DNA of 64,000 bases, from positions 186,001-250,000 of the forward strand of contig NZ_JAHKPY010000002.1 of NCBI RefSeq assembly GCF_018860745.1. The letters are read 5' to 3'. The position numbers and the translations under genes are program-made. Positions 18,046 to 27,207 of this stretch are shown here, in pieces (positions within the stretch are counted from its first letter, which is position 1; each line of letters starts with the position of its first letter). The stretch comes from Zobellia uliginosa (lineage in GTDB: Bacteria; Bacteroidota; Bacteroidia; Flavobacteriales; Flavobacteriaceae). The notes below the pieces were generated by a model that worked only from the letters and a program-made list of their open reading frames with translations, was not told the DNA's origin and did no database searches.

Positions 18046-18876
18046 ATGGAAGTTAAGTACGCTGTGCATCCGGATGATGCCAAATTATATGACACACAAA
18101 GAATACGAAAAGAGTTTCACAGCTCAGACCTTATGGGAGAAGATGTGATTACCATGATATATACCCATTATGACCGTTTTATGTACGGAACGGCATTCCC
18201 AAAATCAAAAAGCCTTCAATTGGAAAGTTATGATGAGTTGAAAGCCGATTATTTTTTACAGAGAAGAGAATTGGGTGTTATCAACGTTGGAGGAAAGGGA
18301 ACAGTTACCGTAGACGGTGAGGTTTTTGAATTGGAAAATTTAGAAGCTCTATATGTGGGTAAAGGTTCAAAAGAGATAAGTTTTGCGAGTACGGACAATT
18401 CCGAGGCGGCGCAATTTTATTTGAATTCCGCTCCCGCACACAAAGAGTATCCAACCAAAAAAGCAACCCGTTCAGATGCTAATATAGTGGAATTAGGTGC
18501 TGTTGAAACTAGTAACGAAAGAACATTATATCAGTACATTCATGAAGACGGAATTCAGAGCTGTCAGTTGGTAATGGGGTATACCGAATTGAAAAAAGGA
18601 AGCGTTTGGAACACATTTCCACCGCACACGCATGAGCGTAGAATGGAAGTTTATTTCTATTTTGATATTCCTGGTGATAATATTGTAATGCATTATATGG
18701 GGCAGCCACAGGAAACACGCCACATTGCTATGAAAAATTTTGAAGCGGTAGTTTCTCCACCATGGTCTATTCACTCAGGTTCGGGTACCAGTAATTACAG
18801 ATTTATTTGGGGAATGGCAGGAGAAAACAAGGCATTTACAGATATGGATGGCGAACCTTTACAAGGCGTACTTTAA
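18046..18876 (+). CDS. kduI: 5-keto-4-deoxyuronate isomerase
   Basis: 276 residues, the standard KduI length. It contains the cupin metal-binding run FPPHTHERRMEVYFYFD, supplying the His, His and Glu ligands, and the later SPPWSIHSGSGTSNY with the last His. KduI converts 4-deoxy-L-threo-5-hexosulose uronate, released from unsaturated oligosaccharides, into 3-deoxy-D-glycero-2,5-hexodiulosonate in the cytoplasm. The next gene encodes the following step. Confidence 0.92.
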   Translation: MEVKYAVHPDDAKLYDTQRIRKEFHSSDLMGEDVITMIYTHYDRFMYGTAFPKSKSLQLESYDELKADYFLQRRELGVINVGGKGTVTVDGEVFELENLEALYVGKGSKEISFASTDNSEAAQFYLNSAPAHKEYPTKKATRSDANIVELGAVETSNERTLYQYIHEDGIQSCQLVMGYTELKKGSVWNTFPPHTHERRMEVYFYFDIPGDNIVMHYMGQPQETRHIAMKNFEAVVSPPWSIHSGSGTSNYRFIWGMAGENKAFTDMDGEPLQGVL

Positions 18877-18906
18877 ATTTTTTAAAAACGATAGTTAGAA
18901 CAAATT

Positions 18907-19674
18907 ATGATATTGGATAAATTCAGTTTAAAAGGAAAAACAGCTTTGGTAACAGGGTGTAAACGTGGAATCGGTTTTGCCATGGCGGAAGCTTTGGCGG
19001 AAGCCGGAGCGGATATTATTGGGGTTTCCGCTTCATTGGAGCTTTCAGGTTCAAAAATTGAAAATCGCATAACCGAGTTGGGGAAAAGCTTTAAAGCCTA
19101 TCAGTGCGATTTTAGTGATAGAAAAGCTTTGTATGCTTTTATTAAAAAAGTAAAAAGTGAAAATCCTAAGATAGATATCTTGGTAAACAACGCAGGTACT
19201 ATTTTAAGACAACCGGCAACCGAACATAGTGATGAGTATTGGGATAAGGTAATTGAAGTAAACCAAAATGCTCAATTCATACTTTCTAGGGAAATAGGAA
19301 AAGAAATGGTGAAAAGAGGGAACGGAAAAATCATTTTCACCGCTTCTTTATTGACGTTTCAAGGAGGTATTACCGTGCCAGGCTATGCCGCTTCAAAAGG
19401 AGCGATAGGTCAGTTAACTATGGCATTATCTAACGAATGGGCATCTAAAGGAGTAGAGGTAAATGCCATTGCTCCAGGCTATATTTCTACGGATAATACG
19501 GAAGCTTTACGAAAAGACGAAGACCGTAGTACATCCATTTTAGGGCGAATTCCGGCCGGAAGATGGGGCGAACCTGAAGATTTTAAAGGCCCCATTGTGT
19601 TTTTGGCATCACAAGCATCAAATTATATGACAGGTACCGTTATGTTAGTTGACGGAGGCTGGATGGGCAGATAA
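18907..19674 (+). CDS. kduD: 2-dehydro-3-deoxy-D-gluconate 5-dehydrogenase (SDR)
   Basis: 255 residues of the short-chain dehydrogenase family. The NAD(P) site is TGCKRGIGFAMAEALAEAGA (about 15-34), the NNAG motif is present, the catalytic Ser is in FTASLLTFQGG and the YxxxK is YAASKGA. KduD reduces the KduI product to 2-keto-3-deoxygluconate. No KDG kinase or KDPG aldolase is found in the window, so these steps must be encoded elsewhere. It is 30 bp after kduI and ends the first plus-strand group; 166 bp later the AraC regulator begins. Confidence 0.88.
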   Translation: MILDKFSLKGKTALVTGCKRGIGFAMAEALAEAGADIIGVSASLELSGSKIENRITELGKSFKAYQCDFSDRKALYAFIKKVKSENPKIDILVNNAGTILRQPATEHSDEYWDKVIEVNQNAQFILSREIGKEMVKRGNGKIIFTASLLTFQGGITVPGYAASKGAIGQLTMALSNEWASKGVEVNAIAPGYISTDNTEALRKDEDRSTSILGRIPAGRWGEPEDFKGPIVFLASQASNYMTGTVMLVDGGWMGR

Positions 19675-19840
19675 TAGAATTATAAAATTTTAACTAAAAT
19701 CAACATTAAAACAAGCAGAAATGAGAATAGTATAACGGTATCTTGTTCACGTTTTTCATATTTGTTTGGGTTTTATGTTGTGAGTAGTTTAGCATCAGTA
19801 GATAAAATAGGAGCCTCATTCTATATTAAAATAGTGGTAT

Positions 19841-20710
19841 ATGAAACTTCAATTATTGGATAGGACTTCTGTATCTGATCGATCATTTTCGATTAACCAT
19901 AACTTATATCCAAATTTCTTAAGGGTATGGCACTATCATCCGGAAATTGAGCTGGTCATTATTTTAAAGAGTACAGGAACACGTTTTATTGGGGATAGTA
20001 TTGAAAAGTTTCAAGAAGGGGAAGTAGTTCTTATAGGCAAAAATGTGCCTCATATGTGGTTGAATGATGAGGCTTATTTTGAACCGGACAGCACACTTGA
20101 GGCCGAAGCTTTTGCCATTCATTTTACTCGAGATTTTTTGGGGGAGGGATTTTTTGATATCCCGGAAATGAAACAATTGTCCAATCTTTTAAACAGGGCA
20201 AATAGAGGTATAAAATTTAACGCTTTAAATAAAGAATGTGTTGAAAGAATAATGAATTTGATCAATTACGATTCCACTACTCGAATATTTAAGACAATTG
20301 AGATTTTAGTTTCTTTATCTAAGCAGGAAGACTACGAATTATTGTCTAGCGCTACCTATGTAAATGATTTTCAACAGACCGATAATTCTCGTATGGATAA
20401 GATATATGCCTATGTATTCGAGAATTTTAATGATGGAATTAGCGCCAGTGATGTAGCGGAAATGACAGGTATGAATAAATCTGCATTCAGCAGGTACTTT
20501 AAAAAAGTAAATAGAAAATCTTTTACCAGATATCTTAATGAAATAAAGGTAGGTTACGCCTGTAGACTACTTTTGGAGAACAAAGAAAGCATCACGTCCA
20601 TTGCCTACTTATCAGGATTTAATAATATTTCCAATTTTAATAGGCAGTTTAGGACTATTCATAAAATGGCACCTTCATTTTATCTGAAAAAGCACCAATT
20701 AAGGGGCTAA
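19841..20710 (+). CDS. AraC-family regulator with cupin domain
   Basis: 289 residues. The N-terminal half (about 1-140) is a cupin-like effector domain with FLRVWHYHPEIELVIILKSTGTRFIGD and GKNVPHMW. The C terminus (about 185-285) holds two helix-turn-helix units: SDVAEMTGMNKSAFSRYFKKVNRKSFTRYLNEIKVGYACRLLL and SITSIAYLSGFNNISNFNRQF. It lies between the Kdu genes and the L-fucose genes and probably controls one or both in response to a sugar intermediate (inference). Confidence 0.85.
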   Translation: MKLQLLDRTSVSDRSFSINHNLYPNFLRVWHYHPEIELVIILKSTGTRFIGDSIEKFQEGEVVLIGKNVPHMWLNDEAYFEPDSTLEAEAFAIHFTRDFLGEGFFDIPEMKQLSNLLNRANRGIKFNALNKECVERIMNLINYDSTTRIFKTIEILVSLSKQEDYELLSSATYVNDFQQTDNSRMDKIYAYVFENFNDGISASDVAEMTGMNKSAFSRYFKKVNRKSFTRYLNEIKVGYACRLLLENKESITSIAYLSGFNNISNFNRQFRTIHKMAPSFYLKKHQLRG

Positions 20711-20800
20711 TATTACTTATTGGGCAAAAAAAGTATCGATATTGGTATTTCTATTGGTGGTTTATAATTAAGGGTGATACTATTTTTATCAAAATTTTTG

Positions 20801-22129
20801 ATGATGTCCAAAACAACGACAATCACGAATGTTGAGATAAAAGACGTTCGTTTTCCAACGAGTAAGTCCTTAGATGGTTCGGATGCTATGAATCCCGATC
20901 CGGATTATTCTGCGGCCTATGTTATTCTTAAGACTAATTCCCCGCAAGGACTAGAAGGTCACGGATTAACATTTACAATTGGTAGGGGTAATGAATTATG
21001 TGCCGCAGCAATCCAATCCTTAGCCCCGTTATTGGTTGGGAAAACACTGGAAAGCTTTACGGCAGATATGGGTGCCTTTTGGAAAATGATTACAGGAGAT
21101 AGTCAGTTACGTTGGTTAGGTCCTGAAAAAGGAGTTATTCATTTGGCAACAGGTGCTATGGTTAATGCGGTTTGGGATTTGTATGCTAAAGCAGAAGGCA
21201 AACCTTTATGGAAGTTGTTGGCCGATATGACTCCTGAAGAACTGGTGCGTTGTGTTGATTTTACATACATAACAGATGCCGTTACGCCTGAAGAAGCACT
21301 GGCGATGTTAAAGGAAAAAGAAAGTTCAAAACAAGAACGTATTGCTAAACTAAAGCAAGATGGCTATCCAGCGTATACGACTTCGGCCGGTTGGTTGGGG
21401 TATTCGGATGATAAGATGAGAAGGCTTTGTAGGGAGGCAAAAGCTGCCGGATTTGACCATATGAAAATTAAGGTAGGGTCCGACTTGCAAGATGATATGC
21501 GCCGAGCAGCGATTATTCGTGAGGAAATTGGAGATGATCTTCGGTTGATGATGGATGCGAATCAAAAATGGGATGTAGATGAAGCCATTGAGAATATGGC
21601 GGAACTGAAAAAGTTCAATCCGTATTGGATTGAAGAGCCCACAAGTCCAGATGATATTTTAGGTCATGCCAAGATAGCCAAGGCGGTAGCGCCAATTAAA
21701 GTAGCTACGGGAGAACACTGCCAGAACAGGGTAATGTTCAAACAGTTGATGCAGGCCAATGCCATAGAAATATGCCAGATAGATAGTTGTAGGGTAGGGG
21801 GCGTCAATGAAATATTGGCCATTCTATTCATGGCGGCAAAATTTAATATACCGGTTTGCCCACATGCCGGTGGAGTTGGACTTTGTGAATATGTACAACA
21901 TTTATCAATGATCGATTATATTGCTATTAGTGCCTCTTTGGAAAACCGTATTATTGAATATGTAGATCATTTACATGAACATTTTTTTGATCCCGTGGTT
22001 ATCAAAAATGGAGCGTATATGCCACCTAGTATGGCTGGGTACAGCATCACAATGAAACCGGAATCTCTTGCGGAATACAGTTTTCCTAATGGGAGTTATT
22101 GGGAGAAGGAATTAAATACAACATTATAA
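20801..22129 (+). CDS. fucD: L-fuconate dehydratase (enolase superfamily)
   Basis: 442 codons from ATG 20801, or 441 from ATG 20804; the 441-residue length equals that of the characterised Xanthomonas L-fuconate dehydratase. A GTG at 20774 extends the frame but adds a hydrophobic run unlike the family. Enolase-superfamily residues are visible: the KxK pair in MKIKVGSDL, the metal ligands in MMDANQKW, WIEEPTSPDD and ATGEHCQNR, and the His in PHAGGVGLCEYVQHL. The enzyme dehydrates L-fuconate to 2-keto-3-deoxy-L-fuconate. The next genes encode the remaining steps, which strongly supports the assignment. Confidence 0.88.
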   Translation: MMSKTTTITNVEIKDVRFPTSKSLDGSDAMNPDPDYSAAYVILKTNSPQGLEGHGLTFTIGRGNELCAAAIQSLAPLLVGKTLESFTADMGAFWKMITGDSQLRWLGPEKGVIHLATGAMVNAVWDLYAKAEGKPLWKLLADMTPEELVRCVDFTYITDAVTPEEALAMLKEKESSKQERIAKLKQDGYPAYTTSAGWLGYSDDKMRRLCREAKAAGFDHMKIKVGSDLQDDMRRAAIIREEIGDDLRLMMDANQKWDVDEAIENMAELKKFNPYWIEEPTSPDDILGHAKIAKAVAPIKVATGEHCQNRVMFKQLMQANAIEICQIDSCRVGGVNEILAILFMAAKFNIPVCPHAGGVGLCEYVQHLSMIDYIAISASLENRIIEYVDHLHEHFFDPVVIKNGAYMPPSMAGYSITMKPESLAEYSFPNGSYWEKELNTTL

Positions 22130-22136
22130 ATAACCT

Positions 22137-22913
22137 ATGAAATTTAGTTTAGAAAATAAGTCGGCTGTGGTTACCGGTGGCGGTAGTGGTATTGGGAAAG
22201 CCATTTGCTTGGCGCTAGCGGAGCAAGGAGCTATTGTTCATATTTTGGAGTTAAACAAGGAGATTGCTGAGGATACGGTTACTCAAATAGAAAGTATGGG
22301 TAGTAGTGCTTTTGTATACTGTTGTAATGTGGCTGTTCAAAGTGAAGTTATTGCGGCATTTGAAGAAATAAAGACAAAAGGTTCTATTGATATTTTAATC
22401 AATAATGCTGGTATTGCGCATATTGGAAATTTGGAAAATTGTAAAGAAGAGGACTTAGACCGCTTGTATGACGTAAATATCAAGGGTGTCTATAACTGCA
22501 TGTACGCAAGTATAGAATCATTAAAAAAGTCTAGTGGAGTGATTGTAAATATGGCTTCAATTGCTTCCTCCGTGGGGATTAATGATAGGTTTGCCTATTC
22601 CATGACCAAGGGGGCGGTATTAACTATGACGTATTCCGTGGCCAAAGATTATTTGGCAGATGGTATTCGGTGCAATTGTATTTCCCCAGGTAGGGTGCAC
22701 ACCCCTTTTGTAGACGGGTTCATAAATAAAAACTATCCCGGTAGGGAAAAGGAGATTTTTGAAAAGTTATCAAAAACGCAGCCAATCGGCCGAATGGGAA
22801 AACCGGAGGAAGTCGCTAATTTGGCGGTATACCTTTGCTCGGAAGAAGCGTCATTTATTACGGGAACCAATTTCCCTATAGATGGTGGTTTCGTTACCTT
22901 AAACGGTTCATAA
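22137..22913 (+). CDS. SDR, probable 2-keto-3-deoxy-L-fuconate dehydrogenase
   Basis: 258 residues. The cofactor motif is TGGGSGIGKAICLALAEQGA, NNAG is present, and the active site is MASIASSVGINDRFAYSMTKGAV. The RFAYSMTKGAV segment and the following GIRCNCISPGRVHTPFV resemble the DHRS6/KDF dehydrogenase group. It would oxidise 2-keto-3-deoxy-L-fuconate to the 2,4-diketo compound hydrolysed by the next gene product. It is 7 bp after fucD. The two SDRs in this cluster could be swapped in function, but the other one fits L-fucose dehydrogenase better. Confidence 0.75.
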   Translation: MKFSLENKSAVVTGGGSGIGKAICLALAEQGAIVHILELNKEIAEDTVTQIESMGSSAFVYCCNVAVQSEVIAAFEEIKTKGSIDILINNAGIAHIGNLENCKEEDLDRLYDVNIKGVYNCMYASIESLKKSSGVIVNMASIASSVGINDRFAYSMTKGAVLTMTYSVAKDYLADGIRCNCISPGRVHTPFVDGFINKNYPGREKEIFEKLSKTQPIGRMGKPEEVANLAVYLCSEEASFITGTNFPIDGGFVTLNGS

Positions 22914-22963
22914 AATATATCCTTTCAAAGGAAAATAGACACATATCAACATAAAGAATAAAG

Positions 22964-23821
22964 ATGAAATTAATAAGATTTGGAAGTATAGGTGAAGAAA
23001 AACCAGGAGTGCAATTAGATAACGGCACACGGTTGGATGTTTCTGAATTTGTTTCAGCAGATTATAATGAAGCGTTTTTTGGAACTAATGGCATACAAGA
23101 ATTGAGCGATTGGTTAGAAAAGAACGAAAGAAATTGCCCGGTGGTTTCTGATGCTGTGCGTTTAGGTTCACCATTGGTACGCCCTTCAAAAATTGTATGT
23201 GTAGGCTTAAACTATGCCAAGCATGCAGCGGAAAGTGGTATGGCTATTCCAAAAGAGCCCGTACTTTTCTTTAAAGCTACTTCTGCTATTGTTGGACCAA
23301 ATGATGATGTTATCATTCCTAAAAACAGTGAAAAATCGGATTGGGAAGTAGAGCTTGCCGTTGTTATTGGTAAGAAGGCCTCTTATGTAGAAGAAAAAGA
23401 TGCATTAGACCATGTAGCCGGTTATGTCTTGCATAACGATTATAGTGAGCGTGCTTTTCAGATAGAAAAAGAAGGCCAATGGTGCAAGGGAAAAGGATGC
23501 GATACTTTTGCGCCTATAGGACCTTTTATTGTCTCTGCAGATGAAATTAAAGACCCAAATAATTTGGATCTATGGTTAAAATTAAATGGAGAAAAGATTC
23601 AAGACAGCAATACTTCAGATTTTATTTTCAACGTACAAGAAGTAGTAAGTTACATTAGTCAGTTTATGACTTTATTGCCAGGCGATATTATTTCAACGGG
23701 AACACCTTCTGGTGTCGGTTTGGGTTTCAATCCGCCTAAATACCTAAAGGCAGGTGATGTTGTAGAGCTTGGTATTGAAGGGTTGGGAACCTCTAAACAA
23801 AACATAAAAGCATATCAATAA
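22964..23821 (+). CDS. 2,4-diketo-3-deoxy-L-fuconate hydrolase (FAH family)
   Basis: 285 residues of the fumarylacetoacetate hydrolase family. The conserved start of the catalytic domain is PSKIVCVGLNYAKHAAESGM, metal ligands appear in SDWEVELAVVIGK and in HNDYSERAFQ, and the family C-terminal motif is STGTPSGVGLGF. In the non-phosphorylating L-fucose route this enzyme splits 2,4-diketo-3-deoxy-L-fuconate into pyruvate and L-lactate. FAH proteins also include ureidoglycolate-lyase-named members; the neighbours decide the call. It is the third enzyme gene of the operon. Confidence 0.82.
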   Translation: MKLIRFGSIGEEKPGVQLDNGTRLDVSEFVSADYNEAFFGTNGIQELSDWLEKNERNCPVVSDAVRLGSPLVRPSKIVCVGLNYAKHAAESGMAIPKEPVLFFKATSAIVGPNDDVIIPKNSEKSDWEVELAVVIGKKASYVEEKDALDHVAGYVLHNDYSERAFQIEKEGQWCKGKGCDTFAPIGPFIVSADEIKDPNNLDLWLKLNGEKIQDSNTSDFIFNVQEVVSYISQFMTLLPGDIISTGTPSGVGLGFNPPKYLKAGDVVELGIEGLGTSKQNIKAYQ

Positions 23822-23832
23822 ATAGAGAATAT

Positions 23833-24621
23833 ATGGATCTAAACTTAAAGGACAAAGTCATTATTGTAACCGGCGGTTCAAAGGGAATTGGTCTGGCTAT
23901 AAGTCAGATTCTATCCAAAGAGGGAGCAATTCCTTATATAATAGGTAGAAACAAACCGAATATTATTGGGGTGGCCAAAGAGATTGAAAAAACCGGTGGG
24001 CAAGTGGGTTTTGCCTTTGCAGAGTTAACGGATCCAGAACAATGTAAAGTGGCCGTAGAACAGGTCATTTTAAGATTCGGAAGGATTGATGGACTTGTAA
24101 ATAATGCGGGGGTCAATGATGGTGTTGGTTTGGAAAATGGTAATTATAAAGATTTTATGGCCTCGCTACATAAGAGTTTGGTCCATTACTATTTAATGGC
24201 GCAGTATGTACTTCCTGAGCTGAAAAGGAATAAAGGGGCAATCGTAAATATTGGCTCAAAAACATCATTTACCGGGCAAGGTGGAACATCGGGCTATGCA
24301 GCTTCCAACGGAGGAAGAAATGCACTCACCAGAGAATGGGCTGCGGAACTTTTACCTTATGAGATCAGGGTGAATGCTGTAATAGTGGCGGAATGTTATA
24401 CGCCATTGTACGAAAGATGGATCAATACTTTTTCGGAACCGGAGAAAAAATTGAAATCCATTACGGACAATATTCCTTTGGGAAACCGAATGACGGAAGC
24501 TTCGGAAATTGCGAATACCGTGGTTTTCTTATTATCCGATGTTTCGAGCCACACTACAGGGCAATTAATTTTTGTTGATGGAGGATATACCCATTTAGAC
24601 CGAGCAATTACAGCCGAATAA
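23833..24621 (+). CDS. L-fucose dehydrogenase (SDR)
   Basis: 262 residues. It begins MDLNLKDKVIIVTGGSKGIGLA and ends LIFVDGGYTHLDRAI; both ends and the internal AECYTPLYERWINTF segment match what I remember of bacterial L-fucose dehydrogenases. Active-site residues are in GSKTSFTGQGGTSGYAASNGG, where the usual YxxxK is YAASN: the Lys position holds Asn. That replacement is unusual for an SDR and deserves checking. The enzyme would oxidise L-fucose to the lactone. It is 11 bp after the hydrolase gene and 5 bp before fucP. Confidence 0.72.
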   Translation: MDLNLKDKVIIVTGGSKGIGLAISQILSKEGAIPYIIGRNKPNIIGVAKEIEKTGGQVGFAFAELTDPEQCKVAVEQVILRFGRIDGLVNNAGVNDGVGLENGNYKDFMASLHKSLVHYYLMAQYVLPELKRNKGAIVNIGSKTSFTGQGGTSGYAASNGGRNALTREWAAELLPYEIRVNAVIVAECYTPLYERWINTFSEPEKKLKSITDNIPLGNRMTEASEIANTVVFLLSDVSSHTTGQLIFVDGGYTHLDRAITAE

Positions 24622-24626
24622 AAACC

Positions 24627-25949
24627 ATGAAAAACGACCAAAAACCAGCCGTAGTTCCTAGGGAATTACTAGTACCTTTTTTATTGATTACTTCCTTGTT
24701 TGCCCTTTGGGGGTTTGCCAATGACATTACCAACCCCATGGTGGCAGCTTTTAAACGAATTTTAGAACTGAACAATACTCAGGCATCTTGGGTGCAAGCG
24801 GCTTTCTACGGAGGCTATTTTACTATGGCTCTGCCTGCGGCTTATGTGGTGAAGAAATTTAGTTACAAAGTCGGTATTTTGGTTGGACTGGGTTTATATG
24901 CAGTTGGTGCACTTATGTTCTACCCTGCAGCAGCCATGGAGAATTACGTATTCTTTTTATTGGCATTGTACGTTTTAACTTTTGGGCTAGCATTCTTAGA
25001 AACCACTGCCAACCCCTATATTCTGGCCATGGGCGATGAAGAAACGGCGACTTTACGTTTAAATTTGGCGCAAGCTTTTAATCCACTAGGTGCGCTTTCG
25101 GGTTTATTCGTAGCTCAATTTTTTATACTAGGCGCATTGCAGTCGGATGATGTTTCGGAAGACGGTTCGTACATTTATAATACATTGTCAGAATCGGCAA
25201 AGGCAGCCGTAAAAACATCCGATTTAATGGTAATCCGGAATCCATACGTGGGCTTGGGGCTGTTCGTTATTTTTATGTTCGTTATCATTGCCATAGTAAA
25301 AATGCCAGAAGGCAAGAAGGAAAACCAAGTGGTTGGGTTAGGAGAGTCTATAAAACGAATATTTAAAAAAGAACGTTTTGTAGGGGGTATGATTACTCAG
25401 ATGTTCTACGTGGGTGCACAAATTATGTGTTGGACGTACATTTACCAATATGCAGAGAACATTGGTATTAACAATACGGATGCCGTAAACTATGCCTATG
25501 CCGCACTGCTGATTTTTCTTCTGAATCGGTTTTTGTGTACATACCTGCTTAAATTCATCAATTCCGGAAAACTGTTAATGATACTCTCTATCACGGCAGT
25601 TGGCTTTTGTGCGGGAACTATTTTTATACAAGGTGAAGTAGGATTGTATTCATTGGTTATGGTTTCCTTTTGTATGTCTTTGATGTTCCCTACCATTTAC
25701 GGAATTGCACTAACGGGCTTGGGCGATGATGCTAAATCGGCTTCGGCATTTTTGGTCATGGCTATTGTTGGTGGGGCATTTATGCCTATGTTACAGGGGC
25801 TAATATTAGATATTGGAGGTTCTGGTTACAGTGATGTTGTCATACTTGGTGTACCAGAAGTAAACTTCTCTTTTATACTACCTATGCTTTGCTTTTTTGT
25901 CGTGGCTTTTTACGGTCATCGGGCTTATAAAAAGTATGGTTTAGAATAA
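24627..25949 (+). CDS. fucP: L-fucose:proton symporter
   Basis: 440 residues and 12 TM helices in the FucP subfamily of MFS. It begins with LLVPFLLITSLFALWGFANDITNPMVAAFK, which is characteristic of FucP and includes the Asp in the NDITNP segment, and later has ETTANPYILAMGDEETATLRLNLAQAFNPLGA. It imports L-fucose with protons. Its position after L-fucose dehydrogenase completes the uptake and oxidation route. Confidence 0.88.
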   Translation: MKNDQKPAVVPRELLVPFLLITSLFALWGFANDITNPMVAAFKRILELNNTQASWVQAAFYGGYFTMALPAAYVVKKFSYKVGILVGLGLYAVGALMFYPAAAMENYVFFLLALYVLTFGLAFLETTANPYILAMGDEETATLRLNLAQAFNPLGALSGLFVAQFFILGALQSDDVSEDGSYIYNTLSESAKAAVKTSDLMVIRNPYVGLGLFVIFMFVIIAIVKMPEGKKENQVVGLGESIKRIFKKERFVGGMITQMFYVGAQIMCWTYIYQYAENIGINNTDAVNYAYAALLIFLLNRFLCTYLLKFINSGKLLMILSITAVGFCAGTIFIQGEVGLYSLVMVSFCMSLMFPTIYGIALTGLGDDAKSASAFLVMAIVGGAFMPMLQGLILDIGGSGYSDVVILGVPEVNFSFILPMLCFFVVAFYGHRAYKKYGLE

Positions 25950-26015
25950 AAATTTGATTTCAAGGTTTCACGGTAATGCAAAAACTGGCATGCTGTTCAA
26001 ATTATAATAATTATC

Positions 26016-27179
26016 ATGGGAAAAAAAATAGCAAAAGGGTTTGATTCACGGTATCCTTCCGTAGATGATTTGCGATATAAGGCAATGCGAAAGATTCCGA
26101 AGTTCGCTTTTGAGTATTTGGATGGCGGTTGTAATGAAGATGTAAACCTGCATAAGAATACTTCTGAAATTAGGGATGTGGAATTGTTACCGTATTACCT
26201 CAGTAAGCATACAAATTCGGAAATGAAAACCGAACTTTTTGGCCATATTTATGATGCTCCTTTTGGCATTGCACCTGTGGGTCTGCAGGGTCTTATGTGG
26301 CCCAATGCGCCTGAAATATTGGCCAAAGCTGCTTTTAAACATAATATTCCCTTTGTATTAAGTACGGTAAGTACAAGCAGTATAGAACGTATTTCCGAAA
26401 TTACAGAGGGGAATGCTTGGTTTCAATTATATCATCCTACGGAAAATAAGTTGCGTGATGATATTATAAAAAGGGCAGCGGCTGCGGAATGCCCGGTTTT
26501 AGTTATTCTGTGTGATGTACCCACATTCGGTTTTAGACCACGAGACATTAGAAACGGATTGGCGATGCCTCCAAAAATGTCTGTAAAAAATATTCTTCAG
26601 ATTATGGGAAAACCAGAATGGGCATTGAAAACGCTAATTCACGGACAGCCCAATTTTGAGACTTTAAAACCCTATATGCCCAAGGGGCTGGATTTAAAAC
26701 AATTGGGCAAGTTCATGGACCAAACGTTTTCGGGTCGATTGAACGAAGAAAAAATCAAGCCTATTCGCGATATGTGGCAAGGAAAATTGGTACTTAAAGG
26801 GGTAGCCAATGAAGCTGATGCGGAAAAAGCGATACGATTGGGAATAGATGGGGTAATTGTTTCCAATCATGGGGGAAGACAGTTAGATGCAGGCGAATCT
26901 ACCATAAGACCTTTATCTAGAATTGCCGAAAAATATGGAGATCAACTTACGGTAATGATGGATAGCGGTATTCGCTCGGGGCCGGATGTAGCCCGTACAT
27001 TAGCCAGTGGCGCCAAATTCACTTTTATGGGTCGCTCGTTTATGTACGGTGTAAGCGCTTTGGGAAATAATGGAGGAAACCATACCATTTCTTTACTAAA
27101 AACGGAACTACAACAGGTTATGGAACAAATTTGTTGCGAAAGGGTAGAGAACTTCCCAAATCATTTAATAACAAAATAG
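26016..27179 (+). CDS. lldD: FMN-dependent L-lactate dehydrogenase
   Basis: 387 residues of the alpha-hydroxy-acid dehydrogenase family. Motifs include FAFEYLDGGCNEDVNLHKN at the N terminus, PVGLQGLMWP, the catalytic-base region VSNHGGRQLDAG (His) and MDSGIRSGPDVARTLASGAKFTFMGR. It oxidises L-lactate to pyruvate at the membrane quinone pool. Since the L-fucose route yields L-lactate plus pyruvate, a dedicated lactate dehydrogenase at the end of this operon makes biochemical sense. The gap from fucP is 66 bp. Confidence 0.85.
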   Translation: MGKKIAKGFDSRYPSVDDLRYKAMRKIPKFAFEYLDGGCNEDVNLHKNTSEIRDVELLPYYLSKHTNSEMKTELFGHIYDAPFGIAPVGLQGLMWPNAPEILAKAAFKHNIPFVLSTVSTSSIERISEITEGNAWFQLYHPTENKLRDDIIKRAAAAECPVLVILCDVPTFGFRPRDIRNGLAMPPKMSVKNILQIMGKPEWALKTLIHGQPNFETLKPYMPKGLDLKQLGKFMDQTFSGRLNEEKIKPIRDMWQGKLVLKGVANEADAEKAIRLGIDGVIVSNHGGRQLDAGESTIRPLSRIAEKYGDQLTVMMDSGIRSGPDVARTLASGAKFTFMGRSFMYGVSALGNNGGNHTISLLKTELQQVMEQICCERVENFPNHLITK

Positions 27180-27207
27180 AATTCTGTTACATCAATTTTA
27201 TTTCTTG

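Noticed and set aside
20774-20800. GTG start for fucD
   Set aside because: It adds a short hydrophobic run unlike L-fuconate dehydratases; ATG codons at 20801 and 20804 match the family length.
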